In this document: positions 24,024 through 32,919 of the stretch, piece by piece
How positions within the stretch are numbered: the first letter of the stretch is position 1
How the letters are laid out: every line of letters starts with the position of its first letter
Source of the DNA: Comamonadaceae bacterium
Lineage (GTDB): Bacteria; Pseudomonadota; Gammaproteobacteria; Burkholderiales; Burkholderiaceae_C
Reading direction: 5' to 3'
NCBI GenBank assembly: GCA_027486495.1
Contig: JAIXOZ010000044.1
Span: 1-50,826 of the forward strand
DNA: 50,826 nt
The notes under the pieces: generated by a model
Databases searched by the model: none
Seen by the model: only the letters and a program-made list of their open reading frames with translations
Told to the model about the DNA's origin: nothing
Position numbers and translations under genes: made by a program

Positions 24024-24809
24024 ATGGATGCCTCAATGTGGATTGCCAAGACCGGCCTCGATGCGCAGCAAACGCGCATGTCGGTCATCTCGAACAACCT
24101 GGCCAACGTCAACACGACGGGCTTCAAGCGCGACCGCGCCAACTTCGAAGACATGCTCTACCAGAACCTGCGCCAGCCCGGGGCCCAGGTGGGCGCCGAC
24201 GCACAATCCCCCACGGGCTTGATGCTGGGCACCGGCGTGCGCATCGTGGCCACCGAAAAAACCCACACCCAGGGCAGCTTGGTGACCACCAAAAACGCAC
24301 TCGACTTGGCGGTGCAAGGTGAAGGCTTTTTCCAGATCGCCCAGGCCGACGGCACGATTGCTTACACGCGTGACGGTGGTTTCAAACTGTCGGCAACCGG
24401 ACAGCTGGTCACCTCCAACGGCGCACCGCTGCAACCGGCGATCACCATTCCGCCCAACGTGGCCAGCATCTCGATCGGCCAGGACGGCACGGTCTCTGTA
24501 GAAGCCACAGGCGGTGGTGGCGCGCAGGTTCTGGGCCAAATCCAAATCGCCCGCTTTGCCAACGCCGCTGGTTTGCAGGCCATGGGCCAGAACTTGATGA
24601 AAGAAACAGGCGCCAGCGGTGCCCCCATCGTGGGGCAAGCTGGCGTAGGCGGCGCAGGCCAATTGATGCAAGGTGCGCTCGAGGCGTCCAACGTGAACGT
24701 GGTGGAGGAAATGGTCAACATGATCGAGACCCAACGCGCCTACGAAATCAACTCCAAAGCCATCTCTGCCGTGGACGGCATGTTGCGCTTCTTGAACAAC
24801 AACATGTGA
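24024..24809 (+). CDS. flgG: Flagellar distal rod protein FlgG
   Basis: This 261-residue distal rod protein shows MWIAKTGLDAQQTRMSVISN and NLANVNTTGFKRDRANFEDM at the N-terminus. NALDLAVQGEGFFQI and YTRDGGFKLSATGQLV follow, and the end has ASNVNVVEEMVNMIETQRAY. Length and sequence are very close to family norms. A ribosome site with AGGAGAG lies just before the ATG. Confidence 0.97.
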   Translation: MDASMWIAKTGLDAQQTRMSVISNNLANVNTTGFKRDRANFEDMLYQNLRQPGAQVGADAQSPTGLMLGTGVRIVATEKTHTQGSLVTTKNALDLAVQGEGFFQIAQADGTIAYTRDGGFKLSATGQLVTSNGAPLQPAITIPPNVASISIGQDGTVSVEATGGGGAQVLGQIQIARFANAAGLQAMGQNLMKETGASGAPIVGQAGVGGAGQLMQGALEASNVNVVEEMVNMIETQRAYEINSKAISAVDGMLRFLNNNM

Positions 24810-24816
24810 GCCATCC

Positions 24817-25545
24817 ATGACGCCCAGCATTGCATTCACCGCACGCTTTTTGACCCCCACTTTGTTGGTCCTGGGCTTGACAGGCTGCGCCACCGCGCCC
24901 GCGCCCATGGCGCATTCACCCGCATTTGCCCCAGTCTTGCCCGTGGCCATCGACAAGCCACGCATGGCCACTGGGGCCATTTACAACGGGCGCATGAGCG
25001 ACAATTTTTTTGGCCGGTCACGCCACTACCGCGTTGGCGATTTGATCACGGTGATGCTCGACGAATCAACCCGAGCAGGCCGCGAGCAGCAAGGCAGCGT
25101 CTCCCGAGAAGCCAAAAACAGTGCCGTTCCGAGTGGCTTGGTTTCCAAAGTTCAGGGCTTGGCCTTGCCCACCAAAATCCTGGGCACCAAGCTCAACGGT
25201 GTCCTCAACGGCATCAATCTGAATGAATCAACCATCGAAAGCACTGGCTCAGGCACTGCGGGCCAAAGCGCCAGCCTGACAGGCGCAGTGTCGGTCACCG
25301 TGGTCGAAGTGCTGTCCAACGGCAACTTGATGGTGCGTGGCGAAAAACAACTGGCGCTCACCGAAGGAACCGAGGTGATTCAGGTCACCGGCATCATCCG
25401 CCCCGACGATGTGTCGCCCAACAACATGGTGCAGTCGCGCCGCCTGGCCAATGCCCAGATTGCCTACCTTGGCACGGGCGATATGGCCAACGCGGTCAAA
25501 CCGGGCTGGGGCACCAGCGCCTTGCTCAAACTCTGGCCATTCTGA
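24817..25545 (+). CDS. flgH: Flagellar L-ring lipoprotein FlgH
   Basis: FlgH forms the outer-membrane L ring. The 242-residue product has a lipoprotein signal ending LTGCATAP, then the conserved GAIYNGRMSDNFFGRSRHYRVGDLIT (over two parts), VMLDEST, and the C-terminal TGIIRPDDVSPNNMVQSRRL and IAYLGTG segments. It starts seven bases after flgG. The final Phe follows the usual LKLWPF-type end. Confidence 0.96.
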   Translation: MTPSIAFTARFLTPTLLVLGLTGCATAPAPMAHSPAFAPVLPVAIDKPRMATGAIYNGRMSDNFFGRSRHYRVGDLITVMLDESTRAGREQQGSVSREAKNSAVPSGLVSKVQGLALPTKILGTKLNGVLNGINLNESTIESTGSGTAGQSASLTGAVSVTVVEVLSNGNLMVRGEKQLALTEGTEVIQVTGIIRPDDVSPNNMVQSRRLANAQIAYLGTGDMANAVKPGWGTSALLKLWPF

Positions 25546-25573
25546 GCGCCGCTCACCTCTGGAGAAACACCCC

Positions 25574-26698
25574 ATGAAATCGACCCTCCTGACCCTTGTA
25601 TTGCTGATGAGCTTGACGGGCACCGCCTGGGCCGATCGCGTCAAGGACTTGGCCTCTGTGGCAGCGGGCCGCTCCAACCAATTGATTGGTTATGGCCTGG
25701 TGGTGGGCCTGCAAGGCACGGGTGATGGGTCCGATGTGTCGTTCACCGCGCAAAGCATGAAGTCGATGCTCAGCCGCATGGGCGTGAGCCTGGAGGGTCC
25801 GCTGTCGGATTTTGAACAAAGCGCCAACAGCGGCAAGATCGACATCAAGAACGTCGCTGCCGTGATGATCACGGGCGAGCTGCCTGCCTTTGCCAAACCC
25901 GGTCAAAAAATTGACATCAACGTCTCAGCCATCGGCAAAGCCACCAGCTTGCGCGGCGGCAACTTGCTCCTGACCAGCCTGCGGGGCGTGGACGGCGAGG
26001 TCTATGGCCTGGCCCAAGGCGCATTGACCGCCACCGGCATCGACAGCAGTGCCGCAGGCTCCAAAGTCAGCGTCGGTACGCCAAATTCTGCGCGCATCCC
26101 CAACGGGGCCACGGTCGAACGCATGGTAGAGACCCCATTCGAGACCTCAGACCATGTGGTGATGAATGTGCGTGAGTCGGACTTCACCACCACCACAGCC
26201 ATTGTGAATGCGGTGAACAAAAGTTTTGGCGAGGGCACAGCCCGCGCATTGGACGGCATGTCGTTTGCCGTGCGTGCACCCAGCGACATGTCGCAACGCG
26301 TGGCCTTCATGAGCATGGTCGAAAACCTCGACGTTGTGCCCGGCGAGCCGCCAGCCCGGGTGGTGGTCAATTCACGCACCGGCACCGTCGTCATCAGCCG
26401 CAATGTGCGTGTGAGCGCCTCAGCCGTTTCACACGGCACCATCTCTGTGGCCATCGCCGCCACCAACGAAGTGTCGCAACCCAACGCCTTCGGCCAAGGC
26501 CAGACAACGGCCGTACAAAACGCCTCGATCGCCGTGACAGAACCCAACAAACCCATGTTCCTGTTCCAGCCCGGCGTAGAGTTGCGCCAGCTGGTGGATG
26601 CCGTCAACCAGGTTGGGGCCACCCCATCGGCCCTGATCGCCATCCTCGAAGCCCTCAAGAGCACCGGCAGCTTGCGTGCCGAGCTGATCGTCATCTAA
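25574..26698 (+). CDS. flgI: Flagellar P-ring protein FlgI
   Basis: FlgI forms the periplasmic P ring around the rod. The ATG at 25574 gives a clean Sec signal (MKSTLLTLVLLMSLTGTAWA) and the mature start DRVKDLASVAAGRSNQLIGY, exactly as in the family. GYGLVVGLQGTGDGSD, VAAVMITGELPAFAKPGQ and the end ATPSALIAILEALKSTGSL confirm it. The product has 374 residues. An open frame extends upstream inside flgH but is not used. Assembly depends on FlgA, encoded at 17069-17884. Confidence 0.96.
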   Translation: MKSTLLTLVLLMSLTGTAWADRVKDLASVAAGRSNQLIGYGLVVGLQGTGDGSDVSFTAQSMKSMLSRMGVSLEGPLSDFEQSANSGKIDIKNVAAVMITGELPAFAKPGQKIDINVSAIGKATSLRGGNLLLTSLRGVDGEVYGLAQGALTATGIDSSAAGSKVSVGTPNSARIPNGATVERMVETPFETSDHVVMNVRESDFTTTTAIVNAVNKSFGEGTARALDGMSFAVRAPSDMSQRVAFMSMVENLDVVPGEPPARVVVNSRTGTVVISRNVRVSASAVSHGTISVAIAATNEVSQPNAFGQGQTTAVQNASIAVTEPNKPMFLFQPGVELRQLVDAVNQVGATPSALIAILEALKSTGSLRAELIVI

Positions 26699-26717
26699 AC
26701 GATTAGAGCCAACGGTC

Positions 26718-27188
26718 ATGAGCGACATCTCCACCTCCAGCTCTTATCTGGACTTCAATGCCTTGGCGCAGTTGAAGGGTGATGCCGCTCGCGACCCCAG
26801 CCGGGCGGTGCGCAAAACCGCAGAACAATTCGAGGCGTATTTCATCCAGCAGATGATGAAAACCATGCGCGAATCGATCGAAAAAAGCGATCTTGTCGAG
26901 GGCGGCAACATCGAGATGTACCAAGACCTGATGGACAAAGAAGTCTCGCTGGGCATGGCCAAACGCGGCGGCATGGGCCTGGCCGACATGCTGGAGCGCC
27001 AGATGAACCAAGCACAGATCCAAAGTACACAAGATGCACTGCGCTTGCGCCAACCTGCCAACACCAGCGTGACGCCCACCGCACTGCCCCTGAACCCGGT
27101 GCGTGAGCCCATGTCACTCAAACCCACCGCCATCGAAGCCTACCGCCTTGAGCGCAACACCGGCTTCAAGCTTGGAGACAAACCATGA
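26718..27188 (+). CDS. flgJ: Rod assembly protein FlgJ, rod-binding domain only
   Basis: This 156-residue protein matches just the N-terminal rod-binding part of FlgJ: AVRKTAEQFEAYFIQQMMKT and the following MYQDLMDKEVSLGMAKRGGM with GLADML. FlgJ of Salmonella and many betaproteobacteria is about 300 residues, with a C-terminal glucosaminidase that opens the wall. Here the protein ends in a disordered tail and there is no hydrolase. It overlaps flgK by 4 bp, so no sequence for a second domain has been missed. A separate enzyme must open the wall; the LysM-lysozyme-like gene at 17950 is the candidate. Confidence 0.93.
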   Translation: MSDISTSSSYLDFNALAQLKGDAARDPSRAVRKTAEQFEAYFIQQMMKTMRESIEKSDLVEGGNIEMYQDLMDKEVSLGMAKRGGMGLADMLERQMNQAQIQSTQDALRLRQPANTSVTPTALPLNPVREPMSLKPTAIEAYRLERNTGFKLGDKP

Positions 27189-29686
27189 GTGACATGCTCA
27201 GCATTGGCAGCTCCGGCGTCACCGCTTACCAGCGCGCGCTGGCCACCGTGTCGAACAACATCGCCAACGTCAACACCGATGGCTACACCCGCCAAGATGT
27301 GTCACTGACCGCCAACCAGCCGCGTCAGATCGGCAACAGCTATCTGGGCACTGGCACACGCTTTGACGCCGTGCAGCGCCAATATGACGCCTTTGTGGAA
27401 TCGAACCTGCGCAACAGCAACAGCGATCTGCAAAGCCAAAAGCCCTTGCTGTCTTATGTGAACCGCTTGATCGACGTCATGGGTGACGAAAGCATTGGCC
27501 TGACCACAGCCATCAACCGGTTTTTCGAATCGGCCCGCGACCTGTCCAGCGACCCCGCATCGGTGGTATCGCGAAGCATCTTTTTGCGCGATGCCGATGG
27601 CTTGTCGGCACGGTTTCGGCAACTGGCAGGTCAATTTGAACTGCTTGAAAATGAAACCCGTCAATCGGTGGAAACAGATGTCGGCCAAATCAACGCTTTG
27701 TCCAGCCAACTCGCTTCGATGAACAAGCAATTGACGAAACACAGCACTGTGGCCAGTCAACCTTCTGAACTGCTGGACCAACGCGATTTGTTGCTGCGCG
27801 AACTCTCCAGTCTTGTGGCGATCAAGACCAAATTTGAAACCAACGGCGCTGTGGTTGTGAGTGTGGGCGACACCCTGGACCAAGGCATTTTGGTCAAGCA
27901 ACAAAGCGCCCGCACGATCAGCGTCCAAGAATCCAACATCGACACAGGAAAGCTTGAATTTGTCATTGATGCTTACGGCACCCCTGAGCCGATGCCTGGC
28001 ATCAGCAGCGGCAAGATCGGTGGCGTGATGAGTTTTCGTGACCAGGTGCTCAAACCGGCAAGCGCCTCGCTGGATGACCTGGCCGCCGCCATGGCTGAAC
28101 AAGTCAACACAGTTCACCGCAACGGCGTAGATGCCGAAGGGCAACTGGGGAGTGACTTGTTTGGTTTTAGCGCTGGTCAGACAGGCCAGGCTGCAGGCAT
28201 GAACATGATCATCCAAGATGCCAACCGGATCGCCGCTGCGGGGCAGTTCCGCGTCATCGATGCCCCCCTGAACAGCGGCACTGCCCAGGCCCGTATTTCT
28301 TACTCGCCGCCCTCTTTTGATGGCCCGACCTCTTTGCTGGGCGATCTGGCCCTGGCCCAAATTCCGCAAACCGCTACATTCGGCGTGAGCATGAGCGCCA
28401 ACCAAGCTTTTGCCAACCTGGGCGTGGTCAAGGTCGGCACCCAAGACTTGTCCCTGACACTGAACAACCCGGGAGAAGGACAAACTTTTCAAGTCATCAC
28501 GCGCGATGGTCGTCACTTGCTGGGTACCACGCTCACCAGCAAAGAGCAAGCCTTGTTGATCAAAGAAAGCAACGGCCTGGAAGCTGGTGCCACCTACAGC
28601 GACAGCGGTCTCAACGCCACATTCAGTGCAACCAATAGCCCCACCTACCTTGACATGGACATCTTCATGGGGGCCAAAGCGCCGGTGCGGCTGGAACAAC
28701 AATTCAACCCAGAATCAGGCGCCCTGCTGGCTCCTAAAAAGTTCTCCGCCGAACTGATCGGCTCTGATTTTTCGTTTTTTGCAGGTCCTATTGCAGCCAA
28801 CACCTTCACGCTCAATGGCCACACCCTGCCTGCCCTGAGCACCTCAGGGCCCATCGGACTGAGCGACGTCGTGACCTGGCTCAATACCCAAAGTGGTGAC
28901 ACGGGCGTCACTGCCAGCGCTGTGGCTGGCCAATTGGTCCTGAGCCGTCCGAGTACCAACACCACCGATGACATCCGCCTGGGCATGGGCAGTGCAGGCA
29001 CACCAGAAGATTTGAAAAAACTCGGTTTTGACACCCGCATCTCGATCACCGGTGCCGCAGCCGATGACCTGCTGGTGTTTGTGACGGACCGCAGCGGCAC
29101 GGCCAGCACAGCGCTGGTGAGCGCTCAGTTTGCAGGCACCGAAGGCGACATGAAGCAGGCCCTTCGCGAAGGCCCCATGAGCGTGAAATTCCTCACCAAC
29201 ACCCGCTACCAAATTGTGGACAACGCCACACGAACGGTGCTGGCTGAACGTGAATTGACGCTCGACCCCAACTCACCCGCCCCCAGCCTGAGCTACCGTG
29301 GCTTAAAACTGGAATTTTCGACAGCGCCCAAAGCAGGTGATGAGTTCACCACTGATGGGAACCGAGACGGTATTGGCAACAACGAAACCATGCTGCAGTT
29401 GGTGGAGCTGGAAGACCAACCCCTCATGCCTGGTGGCCTGACCATCACAGAAGCCTATATTGAGCGCGTCAACCAAGTCGGCAATGTGGCCCGCCAGGCC
29501 TCCATTTCGCAGCAAGCCCTGGAAGTGGTGTACCGACAGGCCCAAGACGACCGCGACAACATTTCCGGCGTGAGCTTGGACGAAGAAGCCTCAGCGCTTG
29601 TGCGGTTTCAACAGGCCTACCAGGCCAACGCCAAGGTCATGCAAACCGCCATGTCGATGTTCGAAGCCATTTTGCAAGTCCGCTGA
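27185..29686 (+). CDS. flgK: Hook-filament junction protein FlgK, long form
   Basis: FlgK (HAP1) joins hook and filament. The N-terminus MLSIGSSGVTAYQRALATVS with NNIANVNTDGYTRQDV and the C-terminus EEASALVRFQQAYQANAKVM are diagnostic. The 833 residues are well above the about 550 of enteric FlgK. The extra sequence is in the middle and the second half (about residues 380-690), with polar repeats and strands such as FTLNGHTLPALSTSG that resemble exposed domains. FlgN, encoded at 16197, should be its chaperone. Confidence 0.94.
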   Translation: MSDMLSIGSSGVTAYQRALATVSNNIANVNTDGYTRQDVSLTANQPRQIGNSYLGTGTRFDAVQRQYDAFVESNLRNSNSDLQSQKPLLSYVNRLIDVMGDESIGLTTAINRFFESARDLSSDPASVVSRSIFLRDADGLSARFRQLAGQFELLENETRQSVETDVGQINALSSQLASMNKQLTKHSTVASQPSELLDQRDLLLRELSSLVAIKTKFETNGAVVVSVGDTLDQGILVKQQSARTISVQESNIDTGKLEFVIDAYGTPEPMPGISSGKIGGVMSFRDQVLKPASASLDDLAAAMAEQVNTVHRNGVDAEGQLGSDLFGFSAGQTGQAAGMNMIIQDANRIAAAGQFRVIDAPLNSGTAQARISYSPPSFDGPTSLLGDLALAQIPQTATFGVSMSANQAFANLGVVKVGTQDLSLTLNNPGEGQTFQVITRDGRHLLGTTLTSKEQALLIKESNGLEAGATYSDSGLNATFSATNSPTYLDMDIFMGAKAPVRLEQQFNPESGALLAPKKFSAELIGSDFSFFAGPIAANTFTLNGHTLPALSTSGPIGLSDVVTWLNTQSGDTGVTASAVAGQLVLSRPSTNTTDDIRLGMGSAGTPEDLKKLGFDTRISITGAAADDLLVFVTDRSGTASTALVSAQFAGTEGDMKQALREGPMSVKFLTNTRYQIVDNATRTVLAERELTLDPNSPAPSLSYRGLKLEFSTAPKAGDEFTTDGNRDGIGNNETMLQLVELEDQPLMPGGLTITEAYIERVNQVGNVARQASISQQALEVVYRQAQDDRDNISGVSLDEEASALVRFQQAYQANAKVMQTAMSMFEAILQVR

Positions 29687-29699
29687 TGGATGCCGCCTT

Positions 29700-30614
29700 A
29701 TGAAAATCTCCACCTCCTTGATGTTTGAACGCGCCACCGAGCGCATGAGCACCCTCCAAAACAAGCTCAACAACACCCAAGCCCAGATGGCCGTGGGCAA
29801 GCAAATCCTCTCACCCAGCGCAGCCCCCGACCAGGCCGCTGCCATTCAGCGCCTCAAGGGTGAAGTGCAGCGCCAGGACAGCCACATGCGCACGCTAGAT
29901 GTGGCCATGCGCCGCTACACCGCCGAAGAAACAGCCCTTTCCGCCTCCAACGATGTCTTGATTCGCTTCAAAGAACTGGGCATTCAGGCCGCCAACGGCA
30001 CCTTGGCACCGGACGACCGCAAAGCCATTGGGGTGGAGATGAAGGCCTTGCGCGATCAATTGCTGAGTCTGGGCAACACGCGCGACGACAGCGGCAACTA
30101 TTTGTTTTCGGGTACAAGGGTCAACACACCGGCTTTTGCCGAAGACGCCAGCGGGGCCGTGGTCTACCAGGGCGATCAGACGCAAACACGCATTCCCGCA
30201 GGCGTGGAGCGCACCGTGCAATTCACCCGCGCAGGCACCGATGTGTTCAACCGCGTGGTGGGTGACGACGGCCAGGCGCTGGGCTTTTTTGATGCGCTGG
30301 ACCAAATGATCGAAGGCGTCAACAGCAGCCAGACCCCGGAGATTCAGCAAGGCATTGCCAACCTGACCCAAATGCACAACAGCCTGACGCTGTCGCAAGC
30401 CCAAAACGGCTCAGACCAGGCGGTGCTGCAGTCCCAGCTCGATGTGCTGGACGAAACCGCGCTGCGCCTGAAAACCACCCTGTCCGACATCGAAGACCTG
30501 GACTACGCCAAAGCCGTGACCCGGATGAACCAGGAAATGATGTCCCTTGAAGCGGCCATGGGCAGCTTTGCCAAGACATCTGGCTTGACCCTGTTCGACT
30601 ATATCCGGGGCTGA
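29700..30614 (+). CDS. flgL: Hook-filament junction protein FlgL
   Basis: FlgL (HAP3) is the second junction protein. The 304-residue product begins MKISTSLMFERATERMSTLQ with the flagellin-like N-terminal helix (AQMAVGKQILSPSAAPDQAA). It ends with a flagellin-like C-terminal helix, DLDYAKAVTRMNQEMMSLEA. ATG 29700 is used because the conserved start begins there; the frame opens further upstream inside flgK. It is the last gene of the flg run before a sigma28 promoter. Confidence 0.95.
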   Translation: MKISTSLMFERATERMSTLQNKLNNTQAQMAVGKQILSPSAAPDQAAAIQRLKGEVQRQDSHMRTLDVAMRRYTAEETALSASNDVLIRFKELGIQAANGTLAPDDRKAIGVEMKALRDQLLSLGNTRDDSGNYLFSGTRVNTPAFAEDASGAVVYQGDQTQTRIPAGVERTVQFTRAGTDVFNRVVGDDGQALGFFDALDQMIEGVNSSQTPEIQQGIANLTQMHNSLTLSQAQNGSDQAVLQSQLDVLDETALRLKTTLSDIEDLDYAKAVTRMNQEMMSLEAAMGSFAKTSGLTLFDYIRG

Positions 30615-30628
30615 TGGGGCTGTGCAGC

Positions 30629-30655
30629 TCAAGTTCTGAAGTGGCACACCGATTC
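30629..30655 (+). promoter_or_regulatory. Sigma28 (FliA) promoter of fliD
   Basis: TCAA, a 15-base spacer beginning GTTC, and ACCGATTC. This has the same spacing and the same -35 extension (TCAAGTTC) as the flgM promoter. It ends 36 bp before the fliD start. It would make fliD a late gene even though it directly follows the flg operon. Confidence 0.75.
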
Positions 30656-30691
30656 CTTGTCATCCGCTCTCCACCCTGAAAACCCCAAGCC

Positions 30692-32089
30692 ATGGCCACC
30701 AGCAGCATTGTCAACACCCTCGGCGCGGGCTCCGGCATCGACGTCAAAAGCCTGGCCCAAAGCCTGGTGGACGCCGAAAAAACGCCCAAAAAAGAGCGCA
30801 TTGAAGCCAATATCACCAAATCCGAAGCGCGCATCACCGGCTACAGCGCCGTCAAATACGCCCTGTCCGAGCTCAAGACCGCCTTTGGCAAACTCAATGA
30901 CGCCAGTGATTTCAGCTCGATTAAAACCAGCAACACCCAACCTTCAGCCTTCGGCGTGACGGCGGGCAGCACGGCCGATACAGGCAGCTACAGCATCGAA
31001 GTGCTGCAAACCGCGCTGGCCCAGCGAACGGCTAGCAACAGCTTTGGCGACCGCAGCACCCCCCTCAACGGCGGGGCCGCTTTCTCACTGGACCTGAGTG
31101 TGGGCGGCCAGAGCAAGGGAGCCATCAACGTCACCACCGCCACCCCCGCCGGCATGGTCAGCGCCATCAATGGGGCCAAGCTGGGCGTGACCGCGCAACT
31201 CATCAACACCAGCAACGGCTACAACGTGGTCATATCGGGCGAGACCGGTGCAGCGCAAAATTTCAGCCTGACCAGCAACAACGGCACCGGCACCGCCGTC
31301 AGCGGCATCAGCTTCACCACGCCATTGCAAACGGCCACCGACGCCCGCTTCAAGGTCAATGGCCTGGAAGTCAGCCGCAGCAGCAACGCCATCACCGACG
31401 TGATCGATGGCGTCACGCTCGACCTTTATAACAACACCACAGGCGCTGCACGCCTGGACTTGAACCGAGACACTGCGGGCATCAAAGACAACATCAAAGG
31501 CTTGGTCACGGCCTACAACGACTTTGAAGCGACTCTGAAAATTTTGGGTGACCGAGCCAGCGAAGTCGAAGAATTTGGGGGCGCGCTGGCCGGCGAAAGC
31601 CTGCTGCAAACGGTGCGCAGCCAAGTGCGCAATCTGGTGACCAACAACTCCACCACCCCAGGCACCACCATCCGGGCCGCGCGCGATGTGGGCCTGAGCA
31701 TCGACCGTTACGGCAAACTCACGCTCGACGAAACCAAGCTCGACACCGCCCTGCAAAACAACTTTGGCGAGGTGTCCACCATGTTCAGTGCAGGCACCAA
31801 CAACCAAAGCATCTACAGCCCCGCCCCAGCTGGCCTGGCTGGCAGCGCCATCAACAGCATTGAAAAAATGCTGCTGTCCACCGGCATCATCGACACCCAA
31901 AGCAAAAGCGCCACCACGCAAATTGCCAAATACAAAGAAGACCTGAGCGTGCTGGAAGACCGCATGGAAAAATTAATGACGCGCTACATGAACCAGTTCA
32001 GCGTCATGGAAAGCATCGTGGGCAACAGCAACAGCATGCGCGAAGGCCTCAAAGGCACCTTTGAAGGCATGATGAAGGCCTACGACTGA
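30692..32089 (+). CDS. fliD: Filament cap protein FliD
   Basis: FliD (HAP2) caps the filament and folds flagellin into it. The 465-residue product begins SSIVNTLGAGSGIDVKSLAQ and SLVDAEKTPKKERIEANITK, typical of FliD_N. The end matches FliD_C: ETKLDTALQNNFGEVSTMFS, then YKEDLSVLEDRMEKLMTRYM and the final NQFSVMESIVGNSNSM. fliS and fliT, which usually follow fliD, are not present; flaG is next. Confidence 0.95.
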   Translation: MATSSIVNTLGAGSGIDVKSLAQSLVDAEKTPKKERIEANITKSEARITGYSAVKYALSELKTAFGKLNDASDFSSIKTSNTQPSAFGVTAGSTADTGSYSIEVLQTALAQRTASNSFGDRSTPLNGGAAFSLDLSVGGQSKGAINVTTATPAGMVSAINGAKLGVTAQLINTSNGYNVVISGETGAAQNFSLTSNNGTGTAVSGISFTTPLQTATDARFKVNGLEVSRSSNAITDVIDGVTLDLYNNTTGAARLDLNRDTAGIKDNIKGLVTAYNDFEATLKILGDRASEVEEFGGALAGESLLQTVRSQVRNLVTNNSTTPGTTIRAARDVGLSIDRYGKLTLDETKLDTALQNNFGEVSTMFSAGTNNQSIYSPAPAGLAGSAINSIEKMLLSTGIIDTQSKSATTQIAKYKEDLSVLEDRMEKLMTRYMNQFSVMESIVGNSNSMREGLKGTFEGMMKAYD

Positions 32090-32275
32090 TCTGCCCACCG
32101 AGCCGCATCATGGGTCCCCTCGCACTTGAATCTGCCAGTTTTTTAGCATTTAAGAAATCTAAAAGTATCTAGTCTGAAAATACCCTTGTTACCCACCGTC
32201 AAGATCCACAAGAACTGCAAAACTCCCCCAAAGCACCCCAACGGCAAAAATTTGCCGCTCAGCTGATCAAAAGCC
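32090..32275. other. fliD-flaG gap, upstream part
   Basis: No gene is supported in this 186-bp stretch. The first half is AT-rich with no clear terminator. The 3' part holds the CGGCAAA palindrome described separately, followed directly by the sigma28 promoter of flaG. Confidence 0.6.
32242..32257. promoter_or_regulatory. CGGCAAA palindrome upstream of flaG
   Basis: CGGCAAA-AA-TTTGCCG is a perfect 7-bp inverted repeat with the same arms as the element at 19085-19100. It ends 18 bp before the sigma28 -35 box of flaG. No sigma54 promoter with correct GG-N10-GC spacing was found next to it. It may act on flaG or at a distance. Confidence 0.6.
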
Positions 32276-32302
32276 TTAAGTTTCTCTCCAAGCGGCCGAA
32301 TC
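32276..32302 (+). promoter_or_regulatory. Sigma28 (FliA) promoter of flaG
   Basis: TTAAGTTT, with TTAA followed by 15 bases and then GCCGAATC, is the closest match to the FliA consensus in the window. Transcription would begin near 32309, which argues that the flaG start is the later ATG at 32392 and not the one at 32311. Confidence 0.82.
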
Positions 32303-32391
32303 ACTCAGACATGAAGCCCTTAATGGGTCACCTGACCAGCGCTTGCCCCAGGGCCAGCAAAGTCGGCGGGGACCAGATCTTGGAGAAAACC

Positions 32392-32760
32392 ATGAGCAAC
32401 GACATCCAATCCGGCGCTTCACGCGCACCGGCCCCACCCTCCGCGGTTCAAGCCACACGCGTGGCCGAAGTCCAACCCCGCGCGCAGCCGCCGGTAGAGG
32501 TCAAGCCTGCGGTCGAAAACAAACCCGACCCTCAGGAAGCCCGCCGCATCCTGGAAGAAACCAGCGAACACCTGAATCAACTAATGGCTCGCAACAAGCG
32601 CGACCTCAGCTTCAGTGTGGACGATGTGACCAACACGGTTGTGCTCACCGTGAAAAACCGCGTGGGTGAAGTGGTGCGTCAAATTCCGAACGAAACAGCT
32701 CTGCGCGTGGCCCACAACATTGAAAACATGAAGGGTCTGATGCAAGACCAGAAATCTTGA
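32392..32760 (+). CDS. flaG: Flagellar protein FlaG
   Basis: This 122-residue protein has the FlaG pattern: a disordered Ala/Pro-rich N-terminus, then LNQLMARNKRDLSFSVDD and TVVLTVKNRVGEVVRQIPNE. FlaG affects filament length in polar flagella; its mechanism is unclear. ATG 32392 follows GGAGA at good spacing, and the upstream ATG at 32311 would be at the transcript tip. It lies between fliD and flagellin 1, each with its own sigma28 promoter. Confidence 0.9.
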   Translation: MSNDIQSGASRAPAPPSAVQATRVAEVQPRAQPPVEVKPAVENKPDPQEARRILEETSEHLNQLMARNKRDLSFSVDDVTNTVVLTVKNRVGEVVRQIPNETALRVAHNIENMKGLMQDQKS

Positions 32761-32775
32761 GTTTTCAAAAAAAAT

Positions 32776-32797
32776 AAAAAGCCCTCAAGCTTTTTTG
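32776..32797 (+). terminator. Possible weak terminator after flaG
   Basis: AAAAAGC, a six-base loop and GCTTTTT form a short AT-rich hairpin ending in T residues, 15 bp after the flaG stop. It overlaps the -35 box of the flagellin 1 promoter, so it may simply be part of that promoter. Confidence 0.35.
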
Positions 32798-32811
32798 GCA
32801 ACTTCCGAATC
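32785..32811 (+). promoter_or_regulatory. Sigma28 (FliA) promoter of flagellin 1
   Basis: TCAA, a 15-base spacer beginning GCTT, and TCCGAATC. The -10 core CCGAATC is identical to that of the flaG promoter. The leader to the ATG would be about 100 bases and contains a hairpin. Confidence 0.72.
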
Positions 32812-32853
32812 ATCCATTAACAGAAATTCACTTCCGATTTTCTGTGCTCAACA

Positions 32854-32883
32854 GGCAGGTCCTACTCCCTTCGGGTCCCTGCC
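32854..32883 (+). promoter_or_regulatory. 5' leader hairpin of flagellin 1
   Basis: GGCAGG at 32854-32859 pairs with CCTGCC at 32878-32883. An inner CCC/GGG pairing closes a TTC loop. It lies in the predicted flagellin 1 leader, 26 bp before the AAGGAG ribosome site, and may stabilise the abundant message. Confidence 0.45.
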
Positions 32884-32919
32884 AACCTTTTGAAATAAAC
32901 CTCTTCAAGGAGTAAGACC

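Noticed and set aside
30643..30660. TGGCAC before fliD as a sigma54 -24 box
   Set aside because: There is no GC at the required ten-base distance; the bases are part of the sigma28 spacer and -10.
32821..32844. Second sigma28-like site (TTAA with TCCGATTT) before flagellin 1
   Set aside because: The spacer is 12 instead of 15 bases; the upstream site at 32785-32811 has correct spacing.
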